Shown: positions 8,878 to 16,697 of the stretch, piece after piece
How positions within the stretch are numbered: position 1 is the first letter of the stretch
Layout of the letters: the number at the start of each line of letters is the position of its first letter
Origin: a bacterium
GTDB taxonomy: Bacteria > UBP6 > UBA1177 > JAKLFG01
Length of the DNA stretch: 60,288 bases
Assembly (NCBI GenBank): GCA_022711315.1
Contig: JAKLFG010000009.1
Coordinates: 1 to 60,288, forward strand
Direction of reading: 5' to 3'
Translations under genes and position numbers: made by a program
The notes under the pieces: generated by a model
Database searches by the model: none
What the model saw: the letters and a program-made list of their open reading frames with translations, nothing else
Told to the model about the DNA's origin: nothing

Positions 8878-9307
8878 CGGCATCACCGTCAAGATAACGG
8901 CCGCTCCCGGCCTCACGCTCCCCTCCTACCAGACCCCCGGCTCCTCCGGCGCCGATGTCCGCGCATCGATCGACACCGTCATCCCGCCGCGCGGCTGGGC
9001 CGCCGTCCCGACGGGACTCTTCTGCGAAATGCCCGACGGCTGGGAGATACAGGTCCGCTCGCGGTCGGGGCTCGCGCTCAAGGAAGGGATATTCGTGCTC
9101 AACTCGCCCGGCACCGTCGACAGCGACTACCGCGGCGAGATAAAGGTCATACTCGCCAACCTCTCGGATAAGGAATTCGTCGTAAAGGCGGGCGACCGCA
9201 TCGCGCAACTGGTGCTCGCCAAGGTTGAGCGAGCATCCTTCACGCGTGCCGATCGACTTTCCGGCACCGACCGCGGTGACGGCGGTTTCGGCCACACCGG
9301 CACTTAG
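8870..9307 (+). CDS. dut: deoxyuridine 5'-triphosphate nucleotidohydrolase (dUTPase)
   Basis: Hydrolyses dUTP to dUMP and pyrophosphate, keeping uracil out of DNA and supplying thymidylate synthesis. The 145-residue protein shows the five motifs of trimeric dUTPases: SSGADVRA, RSRSGLA, the GTVDSDYRGEI uracil-binding hairpin, GDRIAQLVL, and a C-terminal GDGGFGHTG in place of RGxGGFGSTG. The start ATG lies inside the end of pnp (8-base overlap), so translation is coupled. Together with the glycosylase at 2399 it gives the organism both prevention and repair of uracil in DNA. Confidence 0.95.
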   Translation: MTDGITVKITAAPGLTLPSYQTPGSSGADVRASIDTVIPPRGWAAVPTGLFCEMPDGWEIQVRSRSGLALKEGIFVLNSPGTVDSDYRGEIKVILANLSDKEFVVKAGDRIAQLVLAKVERASFTRADRLSGTDRGDGGFGHTGT

Positions 9308-9351
9308 CACAGGGCGCCCCCCCTTCCCTTCGACATCCGCTCACCGAAAAG

Positions 9352-9379
9352 TTGCTTTTTGGCCTAAACCCGCTAGAAT
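9352..9379 (+). promoter_or_regulatory. promoter of the PpiD-like gene
   Basis: TTGCTT (9352-9357), 16-base spacer, TAGAAT (9374-9379), 44 bases before the start codon. Confidence 0.6.
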
Positions 9380-9423
9380 GCCCCCTGCTTGATTGGTTAT
9401 TTAGAAAAGTCAAGAGGTTAGCT

Positions 9424-10668
9424 ATGTTCACCGACCTGCGCAAGAAAAGCGGTTCGCTCGTCATCTACCTGATGTTCGCCGCCATCATCGTCACCTTCGT
9501 CATCAGTTTCGGGCCCGGCGACCAGGGCTGTCGCGCCCAGCCGAACTGGGTGGTCATGGTCAACGGCGACACCATCACGCAATCGGAGTTCCGCTTCGTC
9601 TTCAACAATTATTATGACTTCTATCAGCGCATGATCCCCGATTTCAACGCCCAGAAGGCCAAGGAGATGAACCTCTCCAAATCGGCGCTCGACGGCCTCG
9701 TCGAGGTCGTATTGCTCGCCCAGCGGTCCGATGATCTCGGCTTTACGGTGACCGATGAGGAGATACGGCGCGAGATAACCGAGACGCCCTATTTCCAGAA
9801 AGGCGAATCGTTCGATCGCGACCAGTACACCCGGTTCGTCCAGTTCCAGATGGGGATGACGATCGCGGCCTACGAGGAAAAGGTGCGCCGCGACCTGCTC
9901 GCCGAGAAACTCCGCCGGTTCCTGACCGATTCGGCCGATGTCTCCGAAAGCGAGATCACGCAGGAATTCATCAACAACAATGAGTCGATAGACGCCCAGT
10001 TCCTCGTCATATCCGAGAGCCGCATGAAACCCGAGGCGCGCGAGAAGGTCGCGCAGTCGGTCACGGAAAAGGATATCACCGACCTGCTCGCCAAGGATGA
10101 GGCGCGCGCCAAGTCGTTTCTCGCCGACAACAAGGAGCGCTGGCGCAAGGAAGACGGCGCGGAGCGGCCATTCGACGAGGTGAAAAGCGACATCGCGCGC
10201 GAACTGCTCGTCAAGGACCGCATCGCCGCGCTCGTGAAGGCCGAGGCGGCCAAGGCGCTCTCGCTCTTCTCCGGCGGCACCTACAAGCCGGAACTCCTCA
10301 AAAAGGACTTCCCCGACTGGGACCTCGCCGTGCAGGAACAGGCGGCGATCAAACGGACGGCGCGCTATATCCCCGACATCGGCATATCGGCCGACCTCGT
10401 GAAACAACTCTTCTCCCTACCCGCCGTACCGGGCTATCTGTCGGCGCCGGTCATGGTGGACGACAAGGCGGTCATCGCGCTGGTGGCCAAGCACACGCCG
10501 GCCGACATGGCGAAGTTCGCCACCGAGAAAGAGACCATCCGGCGGAGCCTGCAGGGGGGCAAATCGCGCGAGATCGTATCCTCCTACACCAAGGCGCTGC
10601 TTGAGAAAGCGGCCGTCGAATACAACCACAACTGGATCTCCGCGTTCGGCACCGGCGAAGGTCAGTGA
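9424..10668 (+). CDS. membrane-anchored SurA/PpiD-like periplasmic chaperone
   Basis: A 414-residue protein whose start (MFTDLRKKSGSLVIYLMFA, then a membrane helix ending FGPGDQG) is the PpiD-type anchor. Residues 45-200 form the SurA-N chaperone domain (VVMVNGDTITQSEFRFVF, then helices carrying LVEVVLLAQRSDDLGFTVTDEEIRREI). This family assists folding of outer-membrane and secreted proteins at the periplasmic face of the inner membrane. I cannot see the parvulin active-site segment, so it may be a chaperone without prolyl isomerase activity. The ATG at 9424 follows AGAGG; an upstream in-frame ATG at 9352 lies inside the promoter. The stop overlaps a GTG of the next gene. Confidence 0.75.
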   Translation: MFTDLRKKSGSLVIYLMFAAIIVTFVISFGPGDQGCRAQPNWVVMVNGDTITQSEFRFVFNNYYDFYQRMIPDFNAQKAKEMNLSKSALDGLVEVVLLAQRSDDLGFTVTDEEIRREITETPYFQKGESFDRDQYTRFVQFQMGMTIAAYEEKVRRDLLAEKLRRFLTDSADVSESEITQEFINNNESIDAQFLVISESRMKPEAREKVAQSVTEKDITDLLAKDEARAKSFLADNKERWRKEDGAERPFDEVKSDIARELLVKDRIAALVKAEAAKALSLFSGGTYKPELLKKDFPDWDLAVQEQAAIKRTARYIPDIGISADLVKQLFSLPAVPGYLSAPVMVDDKAVIALVAKHTPADMAKFATEKETIRRSLQGGKSREIVSSYTKALLEKAAVEYNHNWISAFGTGEGQ

Positions 10669-11621
10669 CCGGGCGGCACGGCATGCCGACCTTCACCGCC
10701 GACAGACTTCTCCGCGTAGCAAGCGGGCTTCTGCTCGCCTCCTTCGTCGTGTTCGCCCTCATCGTCGTGGCGCGTGAACTGGCACGGTCGCGCGACCCGC
10801 TGAACCGGCTCGCCGCCGAACAATGCGTGACGCTCGCCGCCGCCGGCCGCGAGGCGCCCCCCGGCGCCGAGTTCCTCCCCGCCGTCCCCGCAAGCGAACA
10901 GGACCTCATGAAAAGCGGCGCCACCTGCCTCTTTTTCGACGGTGCGGTGCGCGACAACTCGCCGATCGCCACCGCGGTGTTCGAGCGGACACCGATCGCG
11001 GGGTGGGACCATCTCTTTATCGGTCCCCGCGGCGCGCTCATCATCCGCGACGAACGGGACTTCGCCGCCGAGGCGGCCGCTCTTCACGACTGTCTGCGCA
11101 ACGGCCGTTGCGACGCGGCACCGGAACACGACCCCACCCTGTCGCTCACCGTTTCGCTCGTGAAGCCCTCTGGTCAGCGACCGCTGACCGTATCTTTTTA
11201 CGACGAGACGCTCGGAGCGATACGCGCCAAACTGTCGGGGATCCTGCGCGAGATGGCGAGCGCGAAAAAACTCGACACCGCCGGGCTGACGCTGGAGACG
11301 GCGTTCCACCGGCACTACGCCCGCGTCATGGAGCCCGATGAGAAGAAGATATCCGCGCTCGCCGTAGCGGGCCGCGACGGGCTCATGATCGCCTCGCGCG
11401 GCGCCAAGATACGCCTCCTGCCGTGGGAATACGAAAAGAACCCGCTCCGCCGCCTCTCGACGAAAGGGGCGCAGTACGGACTTGAGAAAGAGGAATACAA
11501 AAAAGAGGTCGCATCGGTATTCATCTTCTCGACCGTCCGGTACCGCGAAACGGACGGGGCGATGACGCCCGTTGATACCACCCCGAAAGAGGAGAAGGAC
11601 CGTGACGCCGTCGAACAGTGA
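10665..11621 (+). CDS. membrane-anchored protein with AMMECR1-like C-terminus
   Basis: A 318-residue protein with one N-terminal membrane helix (residues 14-35, LLLASFVVFALIVVARELA) and an otherwise soluble, probably periplasmic, domain. The C-terminal third (DGLMIASRGAKIRLLPWEY, a downstream Leu/Lys-rich helix, then EVASVFIFSTVRY) resembles the end of AMMECR1/MEMO-partner proteins. That match is remote and rests on pattern only. The start may be the GTG at 10665 overlapping the previous stop, or the ATG at 10683. Its end overlaps the start of the YkgJ-like gene, so 9424-12156 reads as one operon. Confidence 0.45.
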   Translation: MTGRHGMPTFTADRLLRVASGLLLASFVVFALIVVARELARSRDPLNRLAAEQCVTLAAAGREAPPGAEFLPAVPASEQDLMKSGATCLFFDGAVRDNSPIATAVFERTPIAGWDHLFIGPRGALIIRDERDFAAEAAALHDCLRNGRCDAAPEHDPTLSLTVSLVKPSGQRPLTVSFYDETLGAIRAKLSGILREMASAKKLDTAGLTLETAFHRHYARVMEPDEKKISALAVAGRDGLMIASRGAKIRLLPWEYEKNPLRRLSTKGAQYGLEKEEYKKEVASVFIFSTVRYRETDGAMTPVDTTPKEEKDRDAVEQ

Positions 11622-12156
11622 CCGCTTCACCTGCCGCCGCTGCGGCGCCTGCTGTATCGGAGACGGCTCGGTGTTCCTCCTGCCCGACGATATCCGCGCG
11701 ATCGGCCGCCATCTCGGCATCTCCTTGCAGGAAACGGTGGACCGCTACACCGAGTTCCTCATACTCGAACTGCGCGACGAGGAGCAGGGGTATCTCTACC
11801 TCCCCTACCTGACGCTCCGCAAGAACGAGAAGAACGCCTGCCTCTTCCTGCGCGACAAACTCTGTTCCATAGAACCGGCGAAACCGGCGCAGTGCCGCGA
11901 GACCCCCTTTGTCGAGGAGTTCTTCACCGACGCCGAATGGCGCGAAACGCTCCGGCGCGACTGTCCGGCGCTCCGCGCGATGCCGCAAGGCGCCCTGCCG
12001 CGCCCCGAGGACTTCCCCGGCGCTCCGCTCCGGGAACGGGCATACCTCGACCTCCTGCGCGAGCACCGCTATTCGCTCGAGGAGATACTCGGCGTCACCC
12101 TTCCCGGCCCGCGGCTCGTCTCCGACACCGAGCAAGACACGCACTCCACCCGATAA
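11602..12156 (+). CDS. YkgJ-family cysteine cluster protein
   Basis: A 184-residue protein with CRRCGACC near the start and two further cysteines in the CLFL...LCSIEPAKPAQC block. This is the Cys pattern of the YkgJ/UPF0153 zinc- or iron-binding family, whose biochemical role is not settled. The GTG at 11602 is chosen because GAGGAGAAGG precedes it and the cysteine motif follows after nine residues; an in-frame TTG at 11572 has no ribosome binding site. It overlaps the preceding gene by 20 bases. Confidence 0.75.
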   Translation: MTPSNSDRFTCRRCGACCIGDGSVFLLPDDIRAIGRHLGISLQETVDRYTEFLILELRDEEQGYLYLPYLTLRKNEKNACLFLRDKLCSIEPAKPAQCRETPFVEEFFTDAEWRETLRRDCPALRAMPQGALPRPEDFPGAPLRERAYLDLLREHRYSLEEILGVTLPGPRLVSDTEQDTHSTR

Positions 12157-12178
12157 GATGGCGGGTTGGCATGACCGT

Positions 12179-12631
12179 ATGAAACAGGATCTGTATCGTA
12201 TGCGCCTCGAACATGCTGCTTCCCACATGATCGTTTGGGGGATGATAATCTCCCTTCTCGTCTCATGCGCTACCATGAAAAAACCGGAGGCCGAACCGGT
12301 CAACGATCCCTGCAAGAGTCTCTACCATGATGCGCTCTATGGCAAAAAAGAGGATCTAGCTGGCGCCATCCTGCTTCCCGGTGGATTGTTGCTCACCAGT
12401 TCTACCATTTATTTCATCCCGTTCGGGGCGATCAAACATGACGATGCCTTGCTGGGCTTTGGTTGGTTCGCCCTCATAGCAGGGCCTGCGGCAGTTATCG
12501 CGGGCATCGTAACGCTCATCGACGGCAATTCTCGCGTCAAGGAGTGGAACGAATCCTGTATGGCCCAAGCGAGCGATGATCGTTATTGCCTTCAATATCT
12601 CGGCACAACCCGTTCTTTGTCTTTCCCCTAA
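12179..12631 (+). CDS. predicted lipoprotein with two membrane-like segments
   Basis: A 150-residue protein with a lipoprotein signal (hydrophobic MIVWGMIISLLVSC, cysteine at about residue 28). Two hydrophobic segments follow (LLPGGLLLTSSTIYFIPFG and GWFALIAGPAAVIAGIVTLI), then a short polar tail. No family is recognised. The start is uncertain: the ATG at 12179 has no strong ribosome binding site, and internal ATGs at 12200 and 12227 would shorten the signal. Base composition is less GC-rich than the upstream operon, as is the next gene, so both may belong to an accessory pair. Confidence 0.5.
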   Translation: MKQDLYRMRLEHAASHMIVWGMIISLLVSCATMKKPEAEPVNDPCKSLYHDALYGKKEDLAGAILLPGGLLLTSSTIYFIPFGAIKHDDALLGFGWFALIAGPAAVIAGIVTLIDGNSRVKEWNESCMAQASDDRYCLQYLGTTRSLSFP

Positions 12632-12694
12632 TTGTGCGGATCTCGACCCGAACGAGTGAAACGCCGGGACGGCCTATTGCAAATGGAGGGTATC

Positions 12695-13366
12695 ATGAAA
12701 GGGCTGTTTGCTATGATCACTGTTTCGCTCGTATGGCTTATTGTAGCCTGTTCGACGGACGGTAAATATGAAACCTGTGACGGCGTCACGATAACGCCGG
12801 CCTCGACGAACATACAGGTGCGCGCGATAAACGATCCGTTTTATTGCAAGGAAATGGAAGAGATCTTTGATATCGATGCGGAAACCTATGTGAAGAGTTT
12901 TGTGGAAGGCGTATTTTTATTCACTCACGCCACTTCACTTTCTTCCGATTCCTCTACCTGTATAGAAATGGACGCTGCCGACATCCCGGCTTCTTATCCT
13001 GAAGACATCAAGATAGGCGCCCTCGTGAAATGCTTGATCGGCAAGGCACCCCGAAACGAGACCTGCGCAGATACTTTTGAATTGACCTTTGCCACGGAAG
13101 ACGGGGGCGAATTGATGATCCACCACCGTGTTGACCCACGGACATTGTCAGGATTCGCCGGTTTCTATAAAAAAGATCCTCTTTCCGACCCCATGACGCT
13201 TTTAGGCCCCGCTTTTCCCGCATGTTTCGAGAGTTCCGATGACGGCAACATATATGTCGGGAGCGAGTTCTCCTTGCCTCAAAGCGCGAGTGGCCTTATT
13301 CTCTATAAGTGGCTCGCTCCCCTTCCCCCATCCTTCCTGAATTTTTTTGACACCTCCCCGGTATAA
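12695..13366 (+). CDS. predicted lipoprotein of unknown function
   Basis: A 223-residue protein with a clear lipoprotein signal (MKGLFAMITVSLVWLIVAC, lipobox IVAC). The mature part contains eight or more cysteines at intervals (TCDGV, YCKEM, TCIEM, KCLIG, TCADT, ACFES), suggesting disulfides in the periplasm or at the surface. No domain is recognised. ATGGAGGG precedes the ATG at 12695, which decides this start over one at 12632. GC content is lower than in the flanking genes. Confidence 0.55.
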   Translation: MKGLFAMITVSLVWLIVACSTDGKYETCDGVTITPASTNIQVRAINDPFYCKEMEEIFDIDAETYVKSFVEGVFLFTHATSLSSDSSTCIEMDAADIPASYPEDIKIGALVKCLIGKAPRNETCADTFELTFATEDGGELMIHHRVDPRTLSGFAGFYKKDPLSDPMTLLGPAFPACFESSDDGNIYVGSEFSLPQSASGLILYKWLAPLPPSFLNFFDTSPV

Positions 13367-13405
13367 TGCTATGGTGGCGCGACACGCTTTGTAAGGGAGG
13401 AAGTC

Positions 13406-13831
13406 ATGCGGGTGGAACAGATCTCGGTCCTGTTGCGCAACGAGCCGGGTGTGCTCAGCAAGATACTCGAAAGTCTCGGGCGCGCTCAGGTCAACATACT
13501 GGGGCTCACCATCAACGAAACGGCGAATTTCGGCGAACTACGCATCGTCACCGACAAGACGGCGCAGGCCAAGGAGATACTCAAGGAGATGGCCGTTTCC
13601 TACAATGTGGTGAAGATCATCGTGGTGCGGCTCGACCACAAGCCGGGCGAACTGCTGAAGATCGCCCATCTGATGAGCCGCAACGATGTGAACATCGACT
13701 ACATCTACACCCTCGCCTCGGCCGACAAGGGGGCGCTCATCGCCATCAAGACCTGGAACATGGCCGAGACCGAACGGATACTTGAAGAGAACCATTTCGA
13801 GATGATCGATCTTGAGAAATTCGCGTTTTAA
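13406..13831 (+). CDS. tandem ACT-domain protein
   Basis: A 141-residue protein made of two ACT domains (residues 1-70 and 71-141). Each starts with the family pattern: LLRNEPGVLSKILESLG and LDHKPGELLKIAHLMSR. Stand-alone double-ACT proteins bind small molecules, usually amino acids, and act as allosteric or regulatory subunits. No catalytic domain is attached and no amino-acid biosynthesis gene adjoins, so the ligand is unknown. GGGAGGAAG precedes the ATG. A perfect TATAAT at 13362-13367 lies about 38 bases upstream, but I see no correctly spaced -35 for it. Confidence 0.8.
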   Translation: MRVEQISVLLRNEPGVLSKILESLGRAQVNILGLTINETANFGELRIVTDKTAQAKEILKEMAVSYNVVKIIVVRLDHKPGELLKIAHLMSRNDVNIDYIYTLASADKGALIAIKTWNMAETERILEENHFEMIDLEKFAF

Positions 13832-13862
13832 TCACTGCCCGGATATCCCGAAAGGAGGTCAT

Positions 13863-15605
13863 ATGCGTTCATGGACATGGCTGATACTGGCGTTCCTGTG
13901 CCTCCCGCTCCTTTCCCTGCAGGCGCAGGACACGGCGGAGGAAGAGGACGCGGAAAGCGAGGAAGAGGCCGAAGAGGAGGCCGCCGCTGCCGAACCGGCA
14001 CCGGCACCCGAACCGGCCCCGGCGCCTGAACCGGCCCCGGCCCCCGCTCCCGTCGAGCCCGCACCGGTGGAAGGCTCCGCGAAGGTGCTGCCGCCGAAGG
14101 GCGACGCTCCTGAAGAAGAGGCCGCCGTCGCGGTCGAGCCGCCCGCCGAACAGACCGACGGACTCAAGGTGAGCGGCGGCAAGCCGGTAAAGTTCTTCGA
14201 ACTCTACGGCTTTTTCAGCGTCAACCATATGTTCACTTACAATCTTTTCATGAACGGCAACAACCCCTACCTGCCGACCACTCCGCTCGCCAACGACGCC
14301 GAGCGCGGCGAGAAGATACTCTCGTGGGGCATGCTGAAACTGCACCTCGAACCGATCATCAATGTGTCGGAAACGATGGAGATACACACGAAACTCACCC
14401 TCATGGGGAGCCGGCTCATCGGCACCGACGACGCGGTGGCGCAGACGCAGGAGAACGGTCTGCTTCCCGGCACGCAGTGGGCGGTCGATCCGTCGATACG
14501 GGTCGAGGGGCTCTGGGGGACGCTTGATACCCCCATCGGCGAACTGCGCGTGGGACGGATGCCCTTCCACTGGGGACTCGGCATCCTTTATAATGACGCC
14601 AACCGCGTCGATACCGACACCCCGGGCGATTACCTCGACCGGATCCTGTTCCTCGTCCCGATCATGGGGTTCAAGATCATCCCCTTCTTCGACTACATCA
14701 GCGAGGGGACGATGGCCCGTTACAACGATCATTTCATCGATGCCTCGTCGCGTGACGACGGCTGGCAACTGGGCCTCATGTTCACGATGCAGGAGGACGA
14801 CCCGGCGGTGCTCGAGGAGAAACTGCTCAAGGAAAGCACCGTCTACGAGTTCGGCGCGCTCCTCATGTACGCGTGGAAAAGCGACGCATCGACGCTGATC
14901 GACGCCGGCACCGCCACCGAAAGATATGTGCTCACCGAACAGGATTCCCGCATATTCACCTTCGACATCTGGGGCAACCTGTACTACAAGAACTTCTCGC
15001 TGAAGGCCGAACTGGCGTTCCTCGACGGGAAACTGGGGCGCTACCAGACGGCCGATCTCGCCGGCCGCATCGATGCCCAGATGTTCGGCGCCGCGCTCGA
15101 GGCGCAATGGAAATACATCCCGCGCAAACTGCATTTCACCCTGCTGGGCGGCGTGGCCACCGGCGACAAGGCGAGCGGCGTGCAGGGAGACTCGGTGAAC
15201 CTGCCCGGGAACGCGATAGACGCGGCGCTCGGACTCGACACCAAGGTCGAGAATTTCCGGTTCCACCGCGACTACAACTTCAATTCGTTCATCTGGCGCG
15301 AGGTGCTCGGCCGGTTCACCTCCGGGTACTATGCGAGTTTCGATACCCGGTACTATTTCCTTGACGAGATCAGCATGAGCGGCGGCCTGACCTATTCGGG
15401 CGCGTGGTTCGCCAAGCAGACCCCCGGCGGCAAGGGAACGCCGCTCGCGATCGAGCCGTACCTCGGTGCCGCCTACGAGGGCGAGAGCGGGCTTCGCGCC
15501 GGGCTCACCTTCCAACTCGCGGTGCCGTTCGACGGGCTCAACACCGCGGCGCGCAACACCACCGTCCTGTTCGACATCCATACCTATATGGGCTTCGTGT
15601 TCTGA
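13863..15605 (+). CDS. outer-membrane beta-barrel protein with Pro/Ala/Glu-rich linker (TIGR04551-like)
   Basis: A 580-residue exported protein. After the signal peptide (ending LSLQAQ) comes an acidic stretch and a Pro-Ala-Glu repeat tract (PAPEPAPAPEP type, about 13989-14064), then from residue 115 alternating amphipathic strands with many aromatic residues, ending in a terminal strand closing on Phe. This looks like a porin-like barrel. The opening strand FFELYGFFSVNHMFTYNLFM resembles TIGR04551 proteins of myxobacteria, but this assignment is from memory of the pattern. GAAAGGAGG precedes the ATG. It starts 31 bases after the ACT gene. Confidence 0.6.
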   Translation: MRSWTWLILAFLCLPLLSLQAQDTAEEEDAESEEEAEEEAAAAEPAPAPEPAPAPEPAPAPAPVEPAPVEGSAKVLPPKGDAPEEEAAVAVEPPAEQTDGLKVSGGKPVKFFELYGFFSVNHMFTYNLFMNGNNPYLPTTPLANDAERGEKILSWGMLKLHLEPIINVSETMEIHTKLTLMGSRLIGTDDAVAQTQENGLLPGTQWAVDPSIRVEGLWGTLDTPIGELRVGRMPFHWGLGILYNDANRVDTDTPGDYLDRILFLVPIMGFKIIPFFDYISEGTMARYNDHFIDASSRDDGWQLGLMFTMQEDDPAVLEEKLLKESTVYEFGALLMYAWKSDASTLIDAGTATERYVLTEQDSRIFTFDIWGNLYYKNFSLKAELAFLDGKLGRYQTADLAGRIDAQMFGAALEAQWKYIPRKLHFTLLGGVATGDKASGVQGDSVNLPGNAIDAALGLDTKVENFRFHRDYNFNSFIWREVLGRFTSGYYASFDTRYYFLDEISMSGGLTYSGAWFAKQTPGGKGTPLAIEPYLGAAYEGESGLRAGLTFQLAVPFDGLNTAARNTTVLFDIHTYMGFVF

Positions 15606-15616
15606 TCAAAGGGATA

Positions 15617-16537
15617 TCAGCGCACCTGATAAGAAAGCGTCTTCGCCTCGGTGTCGAGTGTGGCGACGGCGCCAAGCAGGAAAGCCATGTTCCTCTCGCC
15701 GTGGCCGGCGGGAAAATTCGCTACGACCGGCACCGTGGCCGGCAGGCCGCTTGACCGCACGATCATCTCGGGATCGACGCTCCGTTCGGTCCGGCGGTCA
15801 TTGTAAGTGAAGTCCCCGAGCACGAGTCCCCGCACACCGGCGAACTTCCCGGCAAGTCGCAACTGCGTGATGAGCCGATCGACGCGATAAGGCACCTCGG
15901 CCACATCCTCGAGAAAGAGGATGCTTCCCTTGAGTTCGGGCTCCCACGGCGTACCGACGAGCGAGACAAGTGTCGAGAGGTTGCCCCCCTTCACCACCCC
16001 TTCGGCCTTCCCCTGCCGCACGGTGAGCATCTGCCGGGCCACGATATGGAACGCGTCGCTCTCTCCTGCGAGGAGGCGGATCGCCTGCCGTTGCGAGGAG
16101 CGTTCTATCTGGCCGAGCGTCGTGATATTCGGCCCGTGCACGGTCACGAATCCGCAACGATCCATCAGGAAGGAATGAATGGCCGTGGCATCGGAAAAAC
16201 CGATGAAGGGCTTGGGATGTTTCCGCAATTCGGCGATATGCGGGGTGAGAAGCGGCAACATCTGCAGGGCACCGTAACCGCCGCGGGCGGTCCAGACCGC
16301 TTCGGTCTCGGGATCGCGAAAGGCGTCGCGCATCTGGGCGACCCGCCGATCGGGGTCCCCGGCGAGATAGCCGGTCCGCGCGAACACCGCGTCGTCATAC
16401 ACCGGCCGCATACCGCGTCGCTCGAGAAAGGTGATGCCGGCGTTGAATAGCGCCGCATCGAAAGGCGACGAGGTCGCCACCACCCGCACTTTCCCGCCCG
16501 GCTCGACCGGCCTGAATCTTCTGATGGCCGCCGTCAT
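15617..16537 (-). CDS. ldcA: LD-carboxypeptidase (S66 family, LdcA/MccF-like)
   Basis: A 306-residue cytoplasmic serine peptidase of family S66, which removes the terminal D-Ala from murein tetrapeptides during peptidoglycan recycling; MccF members instead cleave peptide-nucleotide antibiotics. Visible are the RGGYGALQMLP oxyanion-loop region, the nucleophile in FIGFSDAT (Ser), the glutamate in FLEDVAEVPYR and the histidine in FPAGHGERNMAF. The start follows GGGAGGT. It is transcribed away from PFOR and convergent with the barrel-protein gene. A candidate extended -10 promoter lies at 16568-16576. Confidence 0.88.
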   Translation of the reverse strand: MTAAIRRFRPVEPGGKVRVVATSSPFDAALFNAGITFLERRGMRPVYDDAVFARTGYLAGDPDRRVAQMRDAFRDPETEAVWTARGGYGALQMLPLLTPHIAELRKHPKPFIGFSDATAIHSFLMDRCGFVTVHGPNITTLGQIERSSQRQAIRLLAGESDAFHIVARQMLTVRQGKAEGVVKGGNLSTLVSLVGTPWEPELKGSILFLEDVAEVPYRVDRLITQLRLAGKFAGVRGLVLGDFTYNDRRTERSVDPEMIVRSSGLPATVPVVANFPAGHGERNMAFLLGAVATLDTEAKTLSYQVR

Positions 16538-16567
16538 AACGGCACCTCCCTGTCACAGTCGCCCTAT

Positions 16568-16576
16568 TCTATAGCA
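16568..16576 (-). promoter_or_regulatory. candidate extended -10 promoter of ldcA
   Basis: On the minus strand TATAGA (16573-16568) is preceded by TGC (16576-16574), an extended -10. It sits in the ATATGCTATA context that recurs at 32364, 45775 and 47940. The -35 is poor. Confidence 0.4.
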
Positions 16577-16629
16577 TATTCGGAGGGTTTTTCCACATTA
16601 CACCGAAAAAAGAGGGGTATCCTAAAAAT

Positions 16630-16658
16630 TTGCAAACATACTCCCTTCGTGATATGAG
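16630..16658 (+). promoter_or_regulatory. candidate promoter of the PFOR gene
   Basis: TTGCAA (16630-16635), 17-base spacer, TATGAG (16653-16658), 39 bases before the start codon. Confidence 0.4.
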
Positions 16659-16697
16659 GCGCCGTACGCATAACCTTTTTCTCCATAGGAGGCATAC

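Noticed and set aside
13347-13367. TTGACA followed by a perfect TATAAT before the ACT-domain gene
   Set aside because: The spacer is only 9 bases, so the two hexamers cannot form one promoter. The TATAAT may still work with an unseen -35, but I do not list it as a promoter.
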